From contig JAKAXG010000285.1 of NCBI GenBank assembly GCA_021827225.1, forward strand, positions 1-6,110: DNA of 6,110 nucleotides. The letters are read 5' to 3'. Made by a program: the position numbers and the translations under genes. The DNA comes from Actinomycetes bacterium (GTDB taxonomy: Bacteria; Actinomycetota; Acidimicrobiia; Acidimicrobiales; Palsa-688). This document shows positions 1 to 4,902 of the stretch, one piece after another. The notes under the pieces were generated by a model. That model saw only the letters and a list, made by a program, of their open reading frames with translations. It was not told where the DNA came from and did not search any database. Position 1 is the first letter of the stretch; each line of letters opens with the position of its first letter.

Positions 1-560
1 CGGGTGCGGATCCCTCCAGTCAGCTGCCGGGCCGGCAGGGAATCGAGGGCCACGCCGACATCAGCGCTGCCTCGGGTTCCCCCCGGGCGCGGCAGCGGCT
101 GCCACCGAGCGGCCCAGTAACCGAGGGCGTGACCGAGCTCGACCAGGCGCGGCTCGGTGACCTTCTCGCGCAAGGCACGCACGGCGTGGCCAGTGCGGAT
201 CAACCCGTGAGCAGCCGACGCCACCGCGCCGGGCACAAGACGCGGCCACCATCGAGCCAGCACGGCCTCCCACGGCTCGTCGCGTACCTGCCGGGTGAGC
301 AGGGCGCACCAGTCTCCCAGCCGGGACGCTTCTCCGAGCAGGCCGGCCCAGTCCGCCTCGGCGATCGGCCAGCGGGTATCCGGCATCGGTTCGAGCCGGC
401 GGACGTAGCGGCTCACCCAGCCGGACACGTCATCGCCCCGGCCGAGCCTGATAAGAGCGTCGACGGCCATCGGCCCGTGGTTGGACAGCCACCCCTCGAA
501 CTCAGGGCCCTTGGTGTGCAGCTGCTCGTATGCCTCATCCAGCAGGTCGGGGATCGCCAT
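1..560 (-). CDS. Questin oxidase-like family protein (DUF4243), 3'-truncated by window edge
   Basis: Reading the minus strand from the ATG at 560 gives an uninterrupted frame of 186 codons to the window edge, so the C-terminal part is missing. The translation begins MAIPDLLDEAYEQLHTKGPE and carries blocks I associate with questin oxidase-like proteins (DUF4243): WLSNHGPMAVDAL near residues 24-36, WWPRLVPGAVASAAHGLIRTGHAVRAL near 104-130 and ELGHALGYWAARWQPLP near 141-157. Fungal relatives open the anthraquinone ring of questin in a Baeyer-Villiger-type oxidation; bacterial members are mostly uncharacterised, so oxidation of a quinone or polyketide here is inference. No signal peptide or membrane segment is visible, so it is probably cytoplasmic. 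The gene diverges from soxR across 56 bp holding a SoxR operator 16 bp from this start codon. No strong ribosome site precedes the ATG, and the predicted transcription start near 562 would make the message almost leaderless. The family is assigned from remembered motifs, not a search. Confidence 0.85.
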   Translation of the reverse strand, partial: MAIPDLLDEAYEQLHTKGPEFEGWLSNHGPMAVDALIRLGRGDDVSGWVSRYVRRLEPMPDTRWPIAEADWAGLLGEASRLGDWCALLTRQVRDEPWEAVLARWWPRLVPGAVASAAHGLIRTGHAVRALREKVTEPRLVELGHALGYWAARWQPLPRPGGTRGSADVGVALDSLPARQLTGGIRT

Positions 561-568
561 GACCACCA

Positions 569-599
569 AGTCAACAACTTCAAGTCCACTTGAAGTCAA
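569..599 (-). promoter_or_regulatory. Candidate SoxR-activated promoter with 19-bp spacer, driving the questin oxidase-like gene
   Basis: On the minus strand a TTGACT hexamer (599 to 594) overlaps the outer edge of the SoxR box. Exactly 19 bp later, at 574 to 569, comes the hexamer in -10 position (TTGACT, a poor match to TANNNT). A 19-bp spacer with the dyad between the hexamers is characteristic of MerR-family promoters, where the bound regulator untwists the DNA to bring the two elements into line, and the register matches the soxS promoter as I remember it. The mirror-image position on the plus strand has no -35-like hexamer, so activation seems directed at the minus-strand gene. The weak -10 limits confidence. 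Confidence 0.55.
577..596. promoter_or_regulatory. SoxR operator (SoxR box) between divergent soxR and questin oxidase-like gene
   Basis: The site reads ACTTCAAGT-CC-ACTTGAAGT: two perfect 9-bp inverted arms around a 2-bp centre. The known E. coli SoxR box is CCTCAAGTTAACTTGAGG, and the core TCAAGT-NN-ACTTGA matches exactly, with one difference in each outer arm. It sits in the gap between the regulator and a divergent gene, where MerR-family operators are usually found. It begins 16 bp from the questin oxidase-like start codon and ends 20 bp before the preferred soxR start. Confidence 0.9.
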
Positions 600-616
600 G
601 CGGGCGTTCGAAGAGA

Positions 617-1084
617 ATGCTGTGCGTGCCCGAACCCCCTGAACTCACCATCGGGGAGACCGCAAGCCGCTCGGGACTCAGCGCCCCCACCCTGCGCTAC
701 TACGACCAGCTCGGTCTGATCCGCTCGACCCGAAGTTCCGGCAACCAGCGGCGATATCCGAGACACACCCTGCGTCGCCTGGCGTTCATCACCGCCGCCC
801 AGAATGTCGGGCTGAGCCTGGAGGAGATCGCCGCACTCCTCAAGACCCTCCCGGCCGACCGAGCACCGACGAGGGCCGACTGGACCAGACTCAGCCGGCC
901 GTGGCGGCAGCGGATCGCAACCCGCATCGAGCAGCTCCAGGCCCTCCAGGACACCCTTGATGGCTGCCTGGGCTGCGGTTGCCTGTCCCTCACCCGCTGC
1001 CGGCTCTACAACACCGACGACGAGGCCGCCGCCGAAGGTCCCGGTTCGCGCTGGCTCCGCAACGCAGGACAGGCGTCTCCCTGA
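617..1084 (+). CDS. soxR: Redox-sensing MerR-family transcriptional activator SoxR
   Basis: A 155-residue MerR-family protein. The N-terminal winged-helix domain (about 9-78) contains TIGETASRSGLSAPTLRYYD and the GLIRSTRSSGNQRRYPR segment, very close to SoxR. A helical dimerisation region follows (about 87-116), then the iron-sulphur motif CLGCGCLSLTRC with Cys117, Cys120, Cys122 and Cys128 in the diagnostic CX2CXCX5C spacing. SoxR holds a [2Fe-2S] cluster; when oxidised by redox-cycling compounds or nitric oxide the DNA-bound dimer activates transcription. The frame can be extended to a TTG at 590, but that codon lies inside the SoxR operator, so I chose the ATG at 617, which follows a purine-rich GAAGAGA. 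In actinobacteria SoxR commonly controls oxidoreductases and transporters directly without SoxS; here the obvious target is the divergent questin oxidase-like gene. Length matches the family (about 150-160 residues), and nothing looks damaged. Confidence 0.95.
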   Translation: MLCVPEPPELTIGETASRSGLSAPTLRYYDQLGLIRSTRSSGNQRRYPRHTLRRLAFITAAQNVGLSLEEIAALLKTLPADRAPTRADWTRLSRPWRQRIATRIEQLQALQDTLDGCLGCGCLSLTRCRLYNTDDEAAAEGPGSRWLRNAGQASP

Positions 1085-1149
1085 GCCCCACGCGCCCGAG
1101 GCGGGGCGTCCTGCCGATCCGCGCGCTCGCCAGGAGCCCCCTACGGCGG

Positions 1150-1740
1150 TCATGGGCCCTCTGCGCCAGAGGCCATTTCGAGCACTGCGGCGACTTGGGT
1201 GGCCGCCGCGATCGGGGTGCGCCCGCAGAGGTAGATGACGTGATCAGCGAGACGACGGTTCTGGTCGCTACGGACCCACACGTCGAGGTAGTCGATGTCC
1301 CCGACACGCCAATCGTGTCCCTTGCTCGCAACAGATCGTTGCCGAAGCAGCGCCACCGAGCGAGCACGATCACACTCCGGCAAGAGCAAGACCACGACGT
1401 GACGCTCAAGCGCTGACGCCGCGGCGTCAGCGAACTGTCGGTCCTCGAAGTGGGTGTGTCCGGCGCCGGCAGCGACAACGAACCCCGGACAGTCCTCAAG
1501 CACGCGTAGAAGGGCGTCGACCCGAGCGGGCTGCCACCACCGATGTGCCGCGACGTAGCCCACGGCATCGATCTTGGTGCGAAGTCGTCAAGGTTCATGC
1601 CCGCTTCGTCGTAGTAGCGGCCGGCCACCTCGTCGAGATCAACAAATGGCAAACCCACGCTGGCAGCGAGTAGCGGCCCCGATGGTCGACTTGCCGACAG
1701 CCGCTGGTCCGATCAGCACCACGCAGCACGCCTCCCCCAC
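1150..1740 (-). pseudogene. P-loop kinase-like protein (shikimate kinase-like ATPase), disrupted by two compensating frameshifts
   Basis: The minus-strand frame starts at GTG 1740 (translation MGEACCVVLIGPAAVGKSTI), giving a Walker A motif GPAAVGKST at once. It then meets a stop at 1641-1639. The neighbouring frame carries the expected continuation, LLAASVGLPFVDLDEVAGRYY and EAGMNLDD, which joins cleanly if one G is removed from the run at 1677-1680. Near 1582 a missing base returns the protein to the original frame: RTKIDAVGYVAAHRWWQPAR, then GAGHTHFED, VVVLLLPECD and a C-terminal ADHVIYLCGRTPIAAATQVAAVL before TGA at 1152-1150. The repaired product is about 197 residues. The P-loop, the FVDLDE segment and the closing GRTP segment resemble shikimate kinase-like nucleotide-binding proteins; the real substrate is unknown. 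The two lesions cancel in frame, so either the gene is decaying or the sequence has local base-call errors. It is convergent with soxR. Confidence 0.75.
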
Positions 1741-1770
1741 GAGGTCTCACCCTACGGTCACGGACGCTGC

Positions 1771-1938
1771 TTACGGGTAGAACGGACCCTCGAGCCACTC
1801 GCGGAGCCGCACCCTAGAGTCAGTGGAGCCAACCGCCAGAACCTCCAATCAGGGTGCCATCGGCGAGCGAAGGCAGTGCTGCCGCAGATTCGTGGCAAGG
1901 GAGACGCGCTCATAACGACGCTCGGTCTCCGGCGTCAT
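1771..1938 (-). pseudogene. Small unrecognised protein (about 55 residues) with an in-frame TGA
   Basis: From ATG 1938, preceded by a good ribosome site (GGTGGAGAG, 3 bases before the ATG), the minus strand encodes MTPETERRYERV, then SLATNLRQHCLRSPMAP, then TGA at 1851-1849. The same frame continues as LEVLAVGSTDSRVRLREWLEGPFYP to TAA at 1773-1771. The segments on both sides of the TGA look like one ordinary soluble protein, so I read it as a single small gene broken by a nonsense change; a functional 29-residue peptide is the alternative. It lies 30 bp upstream of the P-loop pseudogene in the same direction and frame, suggesting a former operon. I do not recognise the family and assign no function. 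Confidence 0.4.
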
Positions 1939-2349
1939 GGACTCTCCACCGAGCACGGAACCGGCGTTCTGCGCAACAGTGGGCCGACCACCGGGTGCCG
2001 CCGCCCGAGCATCTGCCCGGATGCGCCGGCCATCGAACCTGGGGCGTTGTAGGCCTGGCGATCGGCCGACCCTCGAACGACAGGCATCCCCTCGCTGACA
2101 ACGCCCGTTCAGACAGAGGCCCGAGTCCGCCCTACCCCGCTTCGTCGAGCGCAGTACGGGTAGGCACAGCCGCCGGCCGAACGCAGCCCCTTCCTGACGA
2201 CGACCCCTCTCATCGTGGCGGGTGCGGCGCGTGCCATGGCACTCCCGGTGTGCCATGGCATATCGGATGTGCCATGAGGGCCTCAGTGAGGTGCTCCTGG
2301 CAACCTTAGGTTCGGCTAAAGGTGACCCTCTACCAGGACTTTTACAGAG
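1939..2349. other. Region of about 410 bp with no recognisable gene
   Basis: All six frames here contain short or low-complexity readings, and none shows motifs I recognise. One minus-strand frame (ATG 2087, ending with TGA 1937-1935) has codon use close to the genomic style. It overlaps the start of the next small reading frame as ATGA, so it may be the tail of a lost gene. The right part (2231-2291) holds short spaced repeats and palindromes listed separately. The stretch abuts the 3' end of the tRNA-Gly gene. No transposase or integrase fragment was found. Confidence 0.5.
2231..2287. repeat. Three tandem 19-bp units starting GTGCCATG
   Basis: GTGCCATGGCA occurs at 2231-2241 and again at 2250-2260, and a diverged copy GTGCCATGAGG at 2269-2279: an exact 19-bp period over three units. 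The first core extends to a 12-bp palindrome (GTGCCATGGCAC, 2231-2242), the second contains the 10-bp palindrome TGCCATGGCA, and an odd palindrome CCTCAGTGAGG follows at 2281-2291. Spaced short palindromes of this kind are typical of operators or arm-type recombinase sites; which one, if either, is not shown. Confidence 0.6.
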
Positions 2350-2420
2350 AGCGAGCGACGGGAATCGAACCCGCGTTCTCAGCTTGGGAAGCTGATGTTC
2401 TGCCTCTGAACTACGCTCGC
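2350..2420 (-). tRNA. tRNA-Gly, anticodon CCC
   Basis: Read on the minus strand, the gene opens with acceptor strand GCGAGCG and closes with CGCTCGC, a perfect 7-bp acceptor stem followed by discriminator base T (2350). The D arm is GTTC-AGAGGCA-GAAC. The anticodon arm is TCAGC-TTCCCAA-GCTGA, with CCC in the anticodon position, hence glycine decoding GGG. A 4-base variable region (GAAC) precedes the T arm GCGGG-TTCGATT-CCCGT (one G-T pair). CCA is not encoded. The sequence is close to the well-known bacterial tRNA-Gly(CCC), including its 4-base variable loop. Confidence 0.97.
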
Positions 2421-2433
2421 GTGGCGGGTGGTC

Positions 2434-2439
2434 AGTCTA
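2434..2439 (-). promoter_or_regulatory. Candidate -10 element for the tRNA-Gly gene
   Basis: On the minus strand TAGACT lies 13 bp before the tRNA 5' end, which would start transcription about 7 bases upstream of the mature tRNA. It fits the actinobacterial TANNNT pattern. No convincing -35 hexamer is present at 16-19 bp, so the call rests on the -10 and its position. Confidence 0.35.
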
Positions 2440-2492
2440 GCCGACCCGGCCGGCAGCCGGCGAAGGCTCGACGTCCACGGCAGGGGAAGGGT

Positions 2493-3323
2493 TCAGCCCG
2501 CCTCGCGGTCGGGGGGCTTGAACAGGGACAACAACTCCACCGGGATGGGGAAGATGAGCGTCGAGTTGCGTTCGGTCGCCACCTCCGCCAGGGTCTGCAG
2601 CGTCCGCAGCTGGAGGGCCCCCGGGCTCTCGGTGAGCTTGTCGGCGGCCTCGGCCAGCTCGGTGCTGGCTTGCAACTCACCGCTCGCGGCGATGACCTTG
2701 GCCCGCCGCTCCCGCTCGGCCTCGGCCTGACGGGCCATGGCCCGGAGCAACTCGGGGGGCAGGGTGACGTCCCGGACCTCGACCTGGCGTACCTCGACCC
2801 CCCACTCGGCGGTGCTGCGGGCGATGGTGGCCCGCAGCTCGGAGTTCACGTCCTCCCGGTGGGCCAGCAGGCTGTCCAGCTCGTAGCGGCCGATGATCGA
2901 GCGCAGGCTGGTCATGGCGATGCGCTGACTGGCGAAGCGGAAGTTGTCCACCCCGATCACCGCCCTGACCGGGTCGACCACCTGGAAGTAGACGACGGCG
3001 TCGACGGCGATGGTGACGTTGTCCTGGGTGATCACGGACTGGGACGGGATGTCCACGACCTCAACCCTGAGGTTGACCTTGACCACCTTGTCCACCAGGG
3101 GGATCTTGAATATCAGGCCGGGCCCGCGGGCCTCACCGATGACTCGTCCGAAGCGGAAGAAGACCGCCCGCTGGTACTCCGGGATGACCACGAACACGGT
3201 ACGAGCCAACACCACCAGCGCGACCAGCACAACCAGGGCGGCGACGACGATGGCCGCCACCTCCGGACCGGATCCGGCGCCGCTGGCGTAGGCCGCGATA
3301 TCCACACCCGGAGTATCCCGCAT
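2493..3323 (-). CDS. SPFH/band-7 domain membrane protein, slipin (stomatin-like)
   Basis: A 276-residue protein with a single N-terminal membrane segment (about residues 21-40, EVAAIVVAALVVLVALVVLA) directly followed by the slipin signature VFVVIPEYQRAVFFRFGR. Next come RGPGLIFKIPLVDKV (about 66-80), ITQDNVTIAVDAVVYFQVVDP of the SPFH fold (about 99-118), and a charged coiled-coil-prone stretch, MARQAEAERERRAKVIAASGE (about 196-216). The C-terminus LATER-like block (LAEVATERNSTLIFPIPVEL) is typical of slipins. Such proteins form oligomeric scaffolds in the membrane and often act with an NfeD protein; none is encoded next to it here. GTG 3326 and ATG 3323 are adjacent; I chose the ATG because AAGGG sits 5 bases before it, a normal distance, but only 2 before the GTG. 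It is followed by the tRNA-Gly gene 72 bp downstream. Confidence 0.93.
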   Translation of the reverse strand: MRDTPGVDIAAYASGAGSGPEVAAIVVAALVVLVALVVLARTVFVVIPEYQRAVFFRFGRVIGEARGPGLIFKIPLVDKVVKVNLRVEVVDIPSQSVITQDNVTIAVDAVVYFQVVDPVRAVIGVDNFRFASQRIAMTSLRSIIGRYELDSLLAHREDVNSELRATIARSTAEWGVEVRQVEVRDVTLPPELLRAMARQAEAERERRAKVIAASGELQASTELAEAADKLTESPGALQLRTLQTLAEVATERNSTLIFPIPVELLSLFKPPDREAG

Positions 3324-3441
3324 CACCGCCCTTCGCGCACGCCCGGAGGGCTCTGCGGGGCCGGGAACCTAAGGTGCGAGCCAGAAGAGTCGGTATCCGG
3401 TGCCTCCCGACCCCCGTAGTCCGGCTGTTGGGTGGAAAATG

Positions 3442-3470
3442 TTGCTACAGCGACGGAAACAGTCCACAAT
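3442..3470 (+). promoter_or_regulatory. Candidate plus-strand promoter for the structured RNA
   Basis: TTGCTA (3442-3447) and CACAAT (3465-3470) are separated by exactly 17 bp; each matches the housekeeping consensus at 4 of 6 positions. It lies in a noticeably A/T-richer patch and would start a transcript near 3477 that ends at the terminator at 3674, about 200 nt. Matches this weak arise by chance. Confidence 0.25.
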
Positions 3471-3531
3471 TCCATGTAAGGTTCTGTCACTCGCCATGCA
3501 GAGAGGCAAAACACATGTAAAACCACGCGAA

Positions 3532-3674
3532 GGCTTGCTTGCTACCGAGCGAGCCGGAGTATGGTGAAGCACCTGGAGTGGGAACCCGCCACCTACTCCA
3601 GGAGAGCGGTTCCGAGATCCGCCGCTTGGGCCGCTCCGCCGGTGGCGCCCCTTCGGGGGCGCCACCGGTGTTTT
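3532..3674 (+). ncRNA. Candidate structured small RNA with four consecutive hairpins, family unknown
   Basis: The plus strand can fold into an unbroken chain of stems. Hairpin 1 is 3532-3541 with 3546-3555, 10 pairs including two G-U, closing a CTAC loop. Hairpin 2 is CCTGGAGT (3572-3579) with ACTCCAGG (3595-3602), 8 perfect pairs around a loop containing GGGAACCC. Hairpin 3 is GAGCGG (3604-3609) with CCGCTC (3631-3636), extended inward by TCCGAG (3611-3616) with CTTGGG (3625-3630) past one bulged base. The terminator stem begins at the very next base (3637). The segment lies between two minus-strand genes, so it is not the leader of a plus-strand gene in this window. No convincing reading frame explains it. 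It does not match the consensus features I remember for 6S, 4.5S, tmRNA, or the TPP, cobalamin or c-di-GMP riboswitches. The 5' end is unknown and may lie as far up as about 3477. Confidence 0.5.
3637..3674 (+). terminator. Strong intrinsic terminator, TTCG-capped hairpin plus TTTT
   Basis: A 15-pair stem (3637-3651 with 3656-3670, one G-T pair) closes the stable tetraloop TTCG (3652-3655) and is followed at once by TTTT (3671-3674). The T-run is on the plus-strand side only, so it is oriented to end a plus-strand transcript, namely the structured RNA upstream. The same stem lies 17 bp beyond the stop codon of the minus-strand CoA-transferase and could also protect or end that message, but there it lacks a T-run. 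Confidence 0.85.
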
Positions 3675-3690
3675 CAACGGTGGTTTGCGG

Positions 3691-4881
3691 TCAGATCGAC
3701 CGTTCGTCCGACATGCGGGAGATGTCAGCCCACGTGTAGCCAAGCTCGAGGAGTATCTCCTCGGTGTGCTGGCCCAGTTCCGGCGCCACCGACCCGGCCC
3801 GGGCGGGGGTGCCGCTGAAGCGCACCGGGGACGCCACCACGTCCGCCGGGCCGGCCGGGGTGTCGATGCGGGCCAGGTAGCCGTTGTCCCACACCCCCGG
3901 ATCGGCGGCGACCTCGGCGTAGCTGCGCACCGGGGCGTGGCGGATACCGGCCTCGGCGAACAGGCGGCACCATTCGGCCGTGGTGCGCGACTGGAACGCC
4001 GGTTGCAGCTGGTCGTATATGTCGGCCTTGTCCGCCTCGCTGTAGAAGGGATGGGAGAAGCGCTCGGCCAGGTCGGGTCGTCCCAGCAGGTCGAAGAAGA
4101 CCTTGCGCAGGGTCCCGGTGACCCCGACGATGGCCACCCACCCGTCGGAGGTCGGGTACAGCGAGTACAGGCCGGGGATCAGGGCGTTGCCCCGGTTGGC
4201 CCGCCCCGGGTTGCGTCCGGTCAGCAGGAACGCGGTGTACTCGCTGGCCTGGGCCCAGATCTGCCCGCCGACCAGGGACGTCTCGACCCGCTGCCCGCGG
4301 CCGGTCCGCCCCCTGGCCAGCAGGGCGGCCAGGATGCCCGCCACCAGGTTCTGGGACGCGATGTGGTCGGCGATGGTGGCGCCCACCGGGGTCGGGTCGT
4401 GCCCGTCGGCTCCCGTGGTCGACACCAGCCCGCCGGCGGCCTGCCCGGCCAGATCGGCGCCCTCCCGGCGCGAGTCGGCCCCGGCCGGCCCGAAGGTCGA
4501 TCCGGCGGCGTAGACGATGCCCGGGTTGACAGCCGCCAGGTCGTCGTAGCCGAGACCCCACTCCTCCATGGTGCCCGGCTTGAAGTTGGTGATCACCACG
4601 TCGGACCCGCCGGCCAGACGCAGGAAGGCCTCGCGTCCGGAGGGCGTGCGCAGGTCGAGGGTCAGGCTCCGCTTACCGCGGTTGCAGCCTATGAAGTAGG
4701 CGGAGCGGGGGTCGTCGGGGCTCAACGGCAGCCACCGGCTCTGGTCGCCGAAGCCCGGTAGCTCCACCTTGATGACGTCGGCCCCCCAGTCGCCGAGCGT
4801 GGCCGCGGCTTGAGGGCCCTGCACCAGCAGCCCGGCCTCGATCACTTTCAGCCCATCCAGCGCTCCCATGGGAGGCACCAT
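3691..4881 (-). CDS. Family III CoA-transferase (CaiB/BaiF family)
   Basis: A 396-residue protein, the usual length of family III CoA-transferases, which move coenzyme A between carboxylic acids through an aspartyl-CoA thioester. It opens with GALDGLKVIEAGLLVQGPQAAATLGDWGADVIKVE (about 6-40), the conserved N-terminal CoA-binding region. FIGCNRGKRSLTLDLR (about 63-78) and DVVITNFKPGTMEEWGLGYDDL (about 94-115) follow, both hallmarks of the family. The segment PVGATIADHIASQNLVAGILAALLAR (about 165-190) contains Asp172, the likely catalytic aspartate. The C-terminal half has GLYSLYPTSDGWVAI and the closing LGQHTEEILLELGY. The substrate cannot be told from sequence; choline/carnitine, formyl, bile-acid and aromatic-acid transferases share this fold. 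Neither ATG 4881 nor ATG 4869 has a clear ribosome site; the conserved region begins just after the second, so 4869 is possible. It starts 21 bp after the photolyase stop on the same strand, suggesting co-transcription. Confidence 0.93.
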   Translation of the reverse strand: MVPPMGALDGLKVIEAGLLVQGPQAAATLGDWGADVIKVELPGFGDQSRWLPLSPDDPRSAYFIGCNRGKRSLTLDLRTPSGREAFLRLAGGSDVVITNFKPGTMEEWGLGYDDLAAVNPGIVYAAGSTFGPAGADSRREGADLAGQAAGGLVSTTGADGHDPTPVGATIADHIASQNLVAGILAALLARGRTGRGQRVETSLVGGQIWAQASEYTAFLLTGRNPGRANRGNALIPGLYSLYPTSDGWVAIVGVTGTLRKVFFDLLGRPDLAERFSHPFYSEADKADIYDQLQPAFQSRTTAEWCRLFAEAGIRHAPVRSYAEVAADPGVWDNGYLARIDTPAGPADVVASPVRFSGTPARAGSVAPELGQHTEEILLELGYTWADISRMSDERSI

Positions 4882-4902
4882 AGGTGCAGGGCCGGCCCTT
4901 TT

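Noticed and set aside
129..593. Plus-strand frame of 154 codons opposite the questin oxidase-like gene
   Set aside because: The minus-strand frame has strong family motifs; the plus frame has none and runs into the SoxR operator.
1085..1107. Hairpin GCCCC...GGGGC just after the soxR stop codon as a terminator
   Set aside because: Only five outer pairs plus two after a bulge, and no T-run follows; too weak to call.
2302..3375. Shared 11-mer GAACCTAAGGT in inverted orientation near 2303-2313 and at 3365-3375 as possible recombination ends
   Set aside because: Several 11-bp matches are expected by chance in a 6-kb window, and nothing else about the two places corresponds.
2322..3419. Plus-strand open frame of 365 codons across the tRNA and slipin
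   Set aside because: It runs through the tRNA gene and antisense to the slipin; the translation is low-complexity (D, H and G rich) and shows no family features.
3323..3526. Minus-strand frame of 67 codons upstream of the slipin as a small gene
   Set aside because: No ribosome site or recognisable sequence; it lies in the A/T-richer intergenic patch and reads like a leader region.
3532..3674. Cobalamin riboswitch or 6S RNA identity for the structured segment
   Set aside because: The GGGAACCCGCCAC string recalls a B12 box, but the required GCCACTG element and following core are missing, and a chain of separate hairpins is unlike the single long bubble-containing rod of 6S RNA.
3685..4761. 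Long plus-strand open frame of 358 codons opposite the CoA-transferase
   Set aside because: It is an antisense shadow of a clear family III CoA-transferase in GC-rich DNA; its translation is repetitive in G, R, V and Q and shows no domain.
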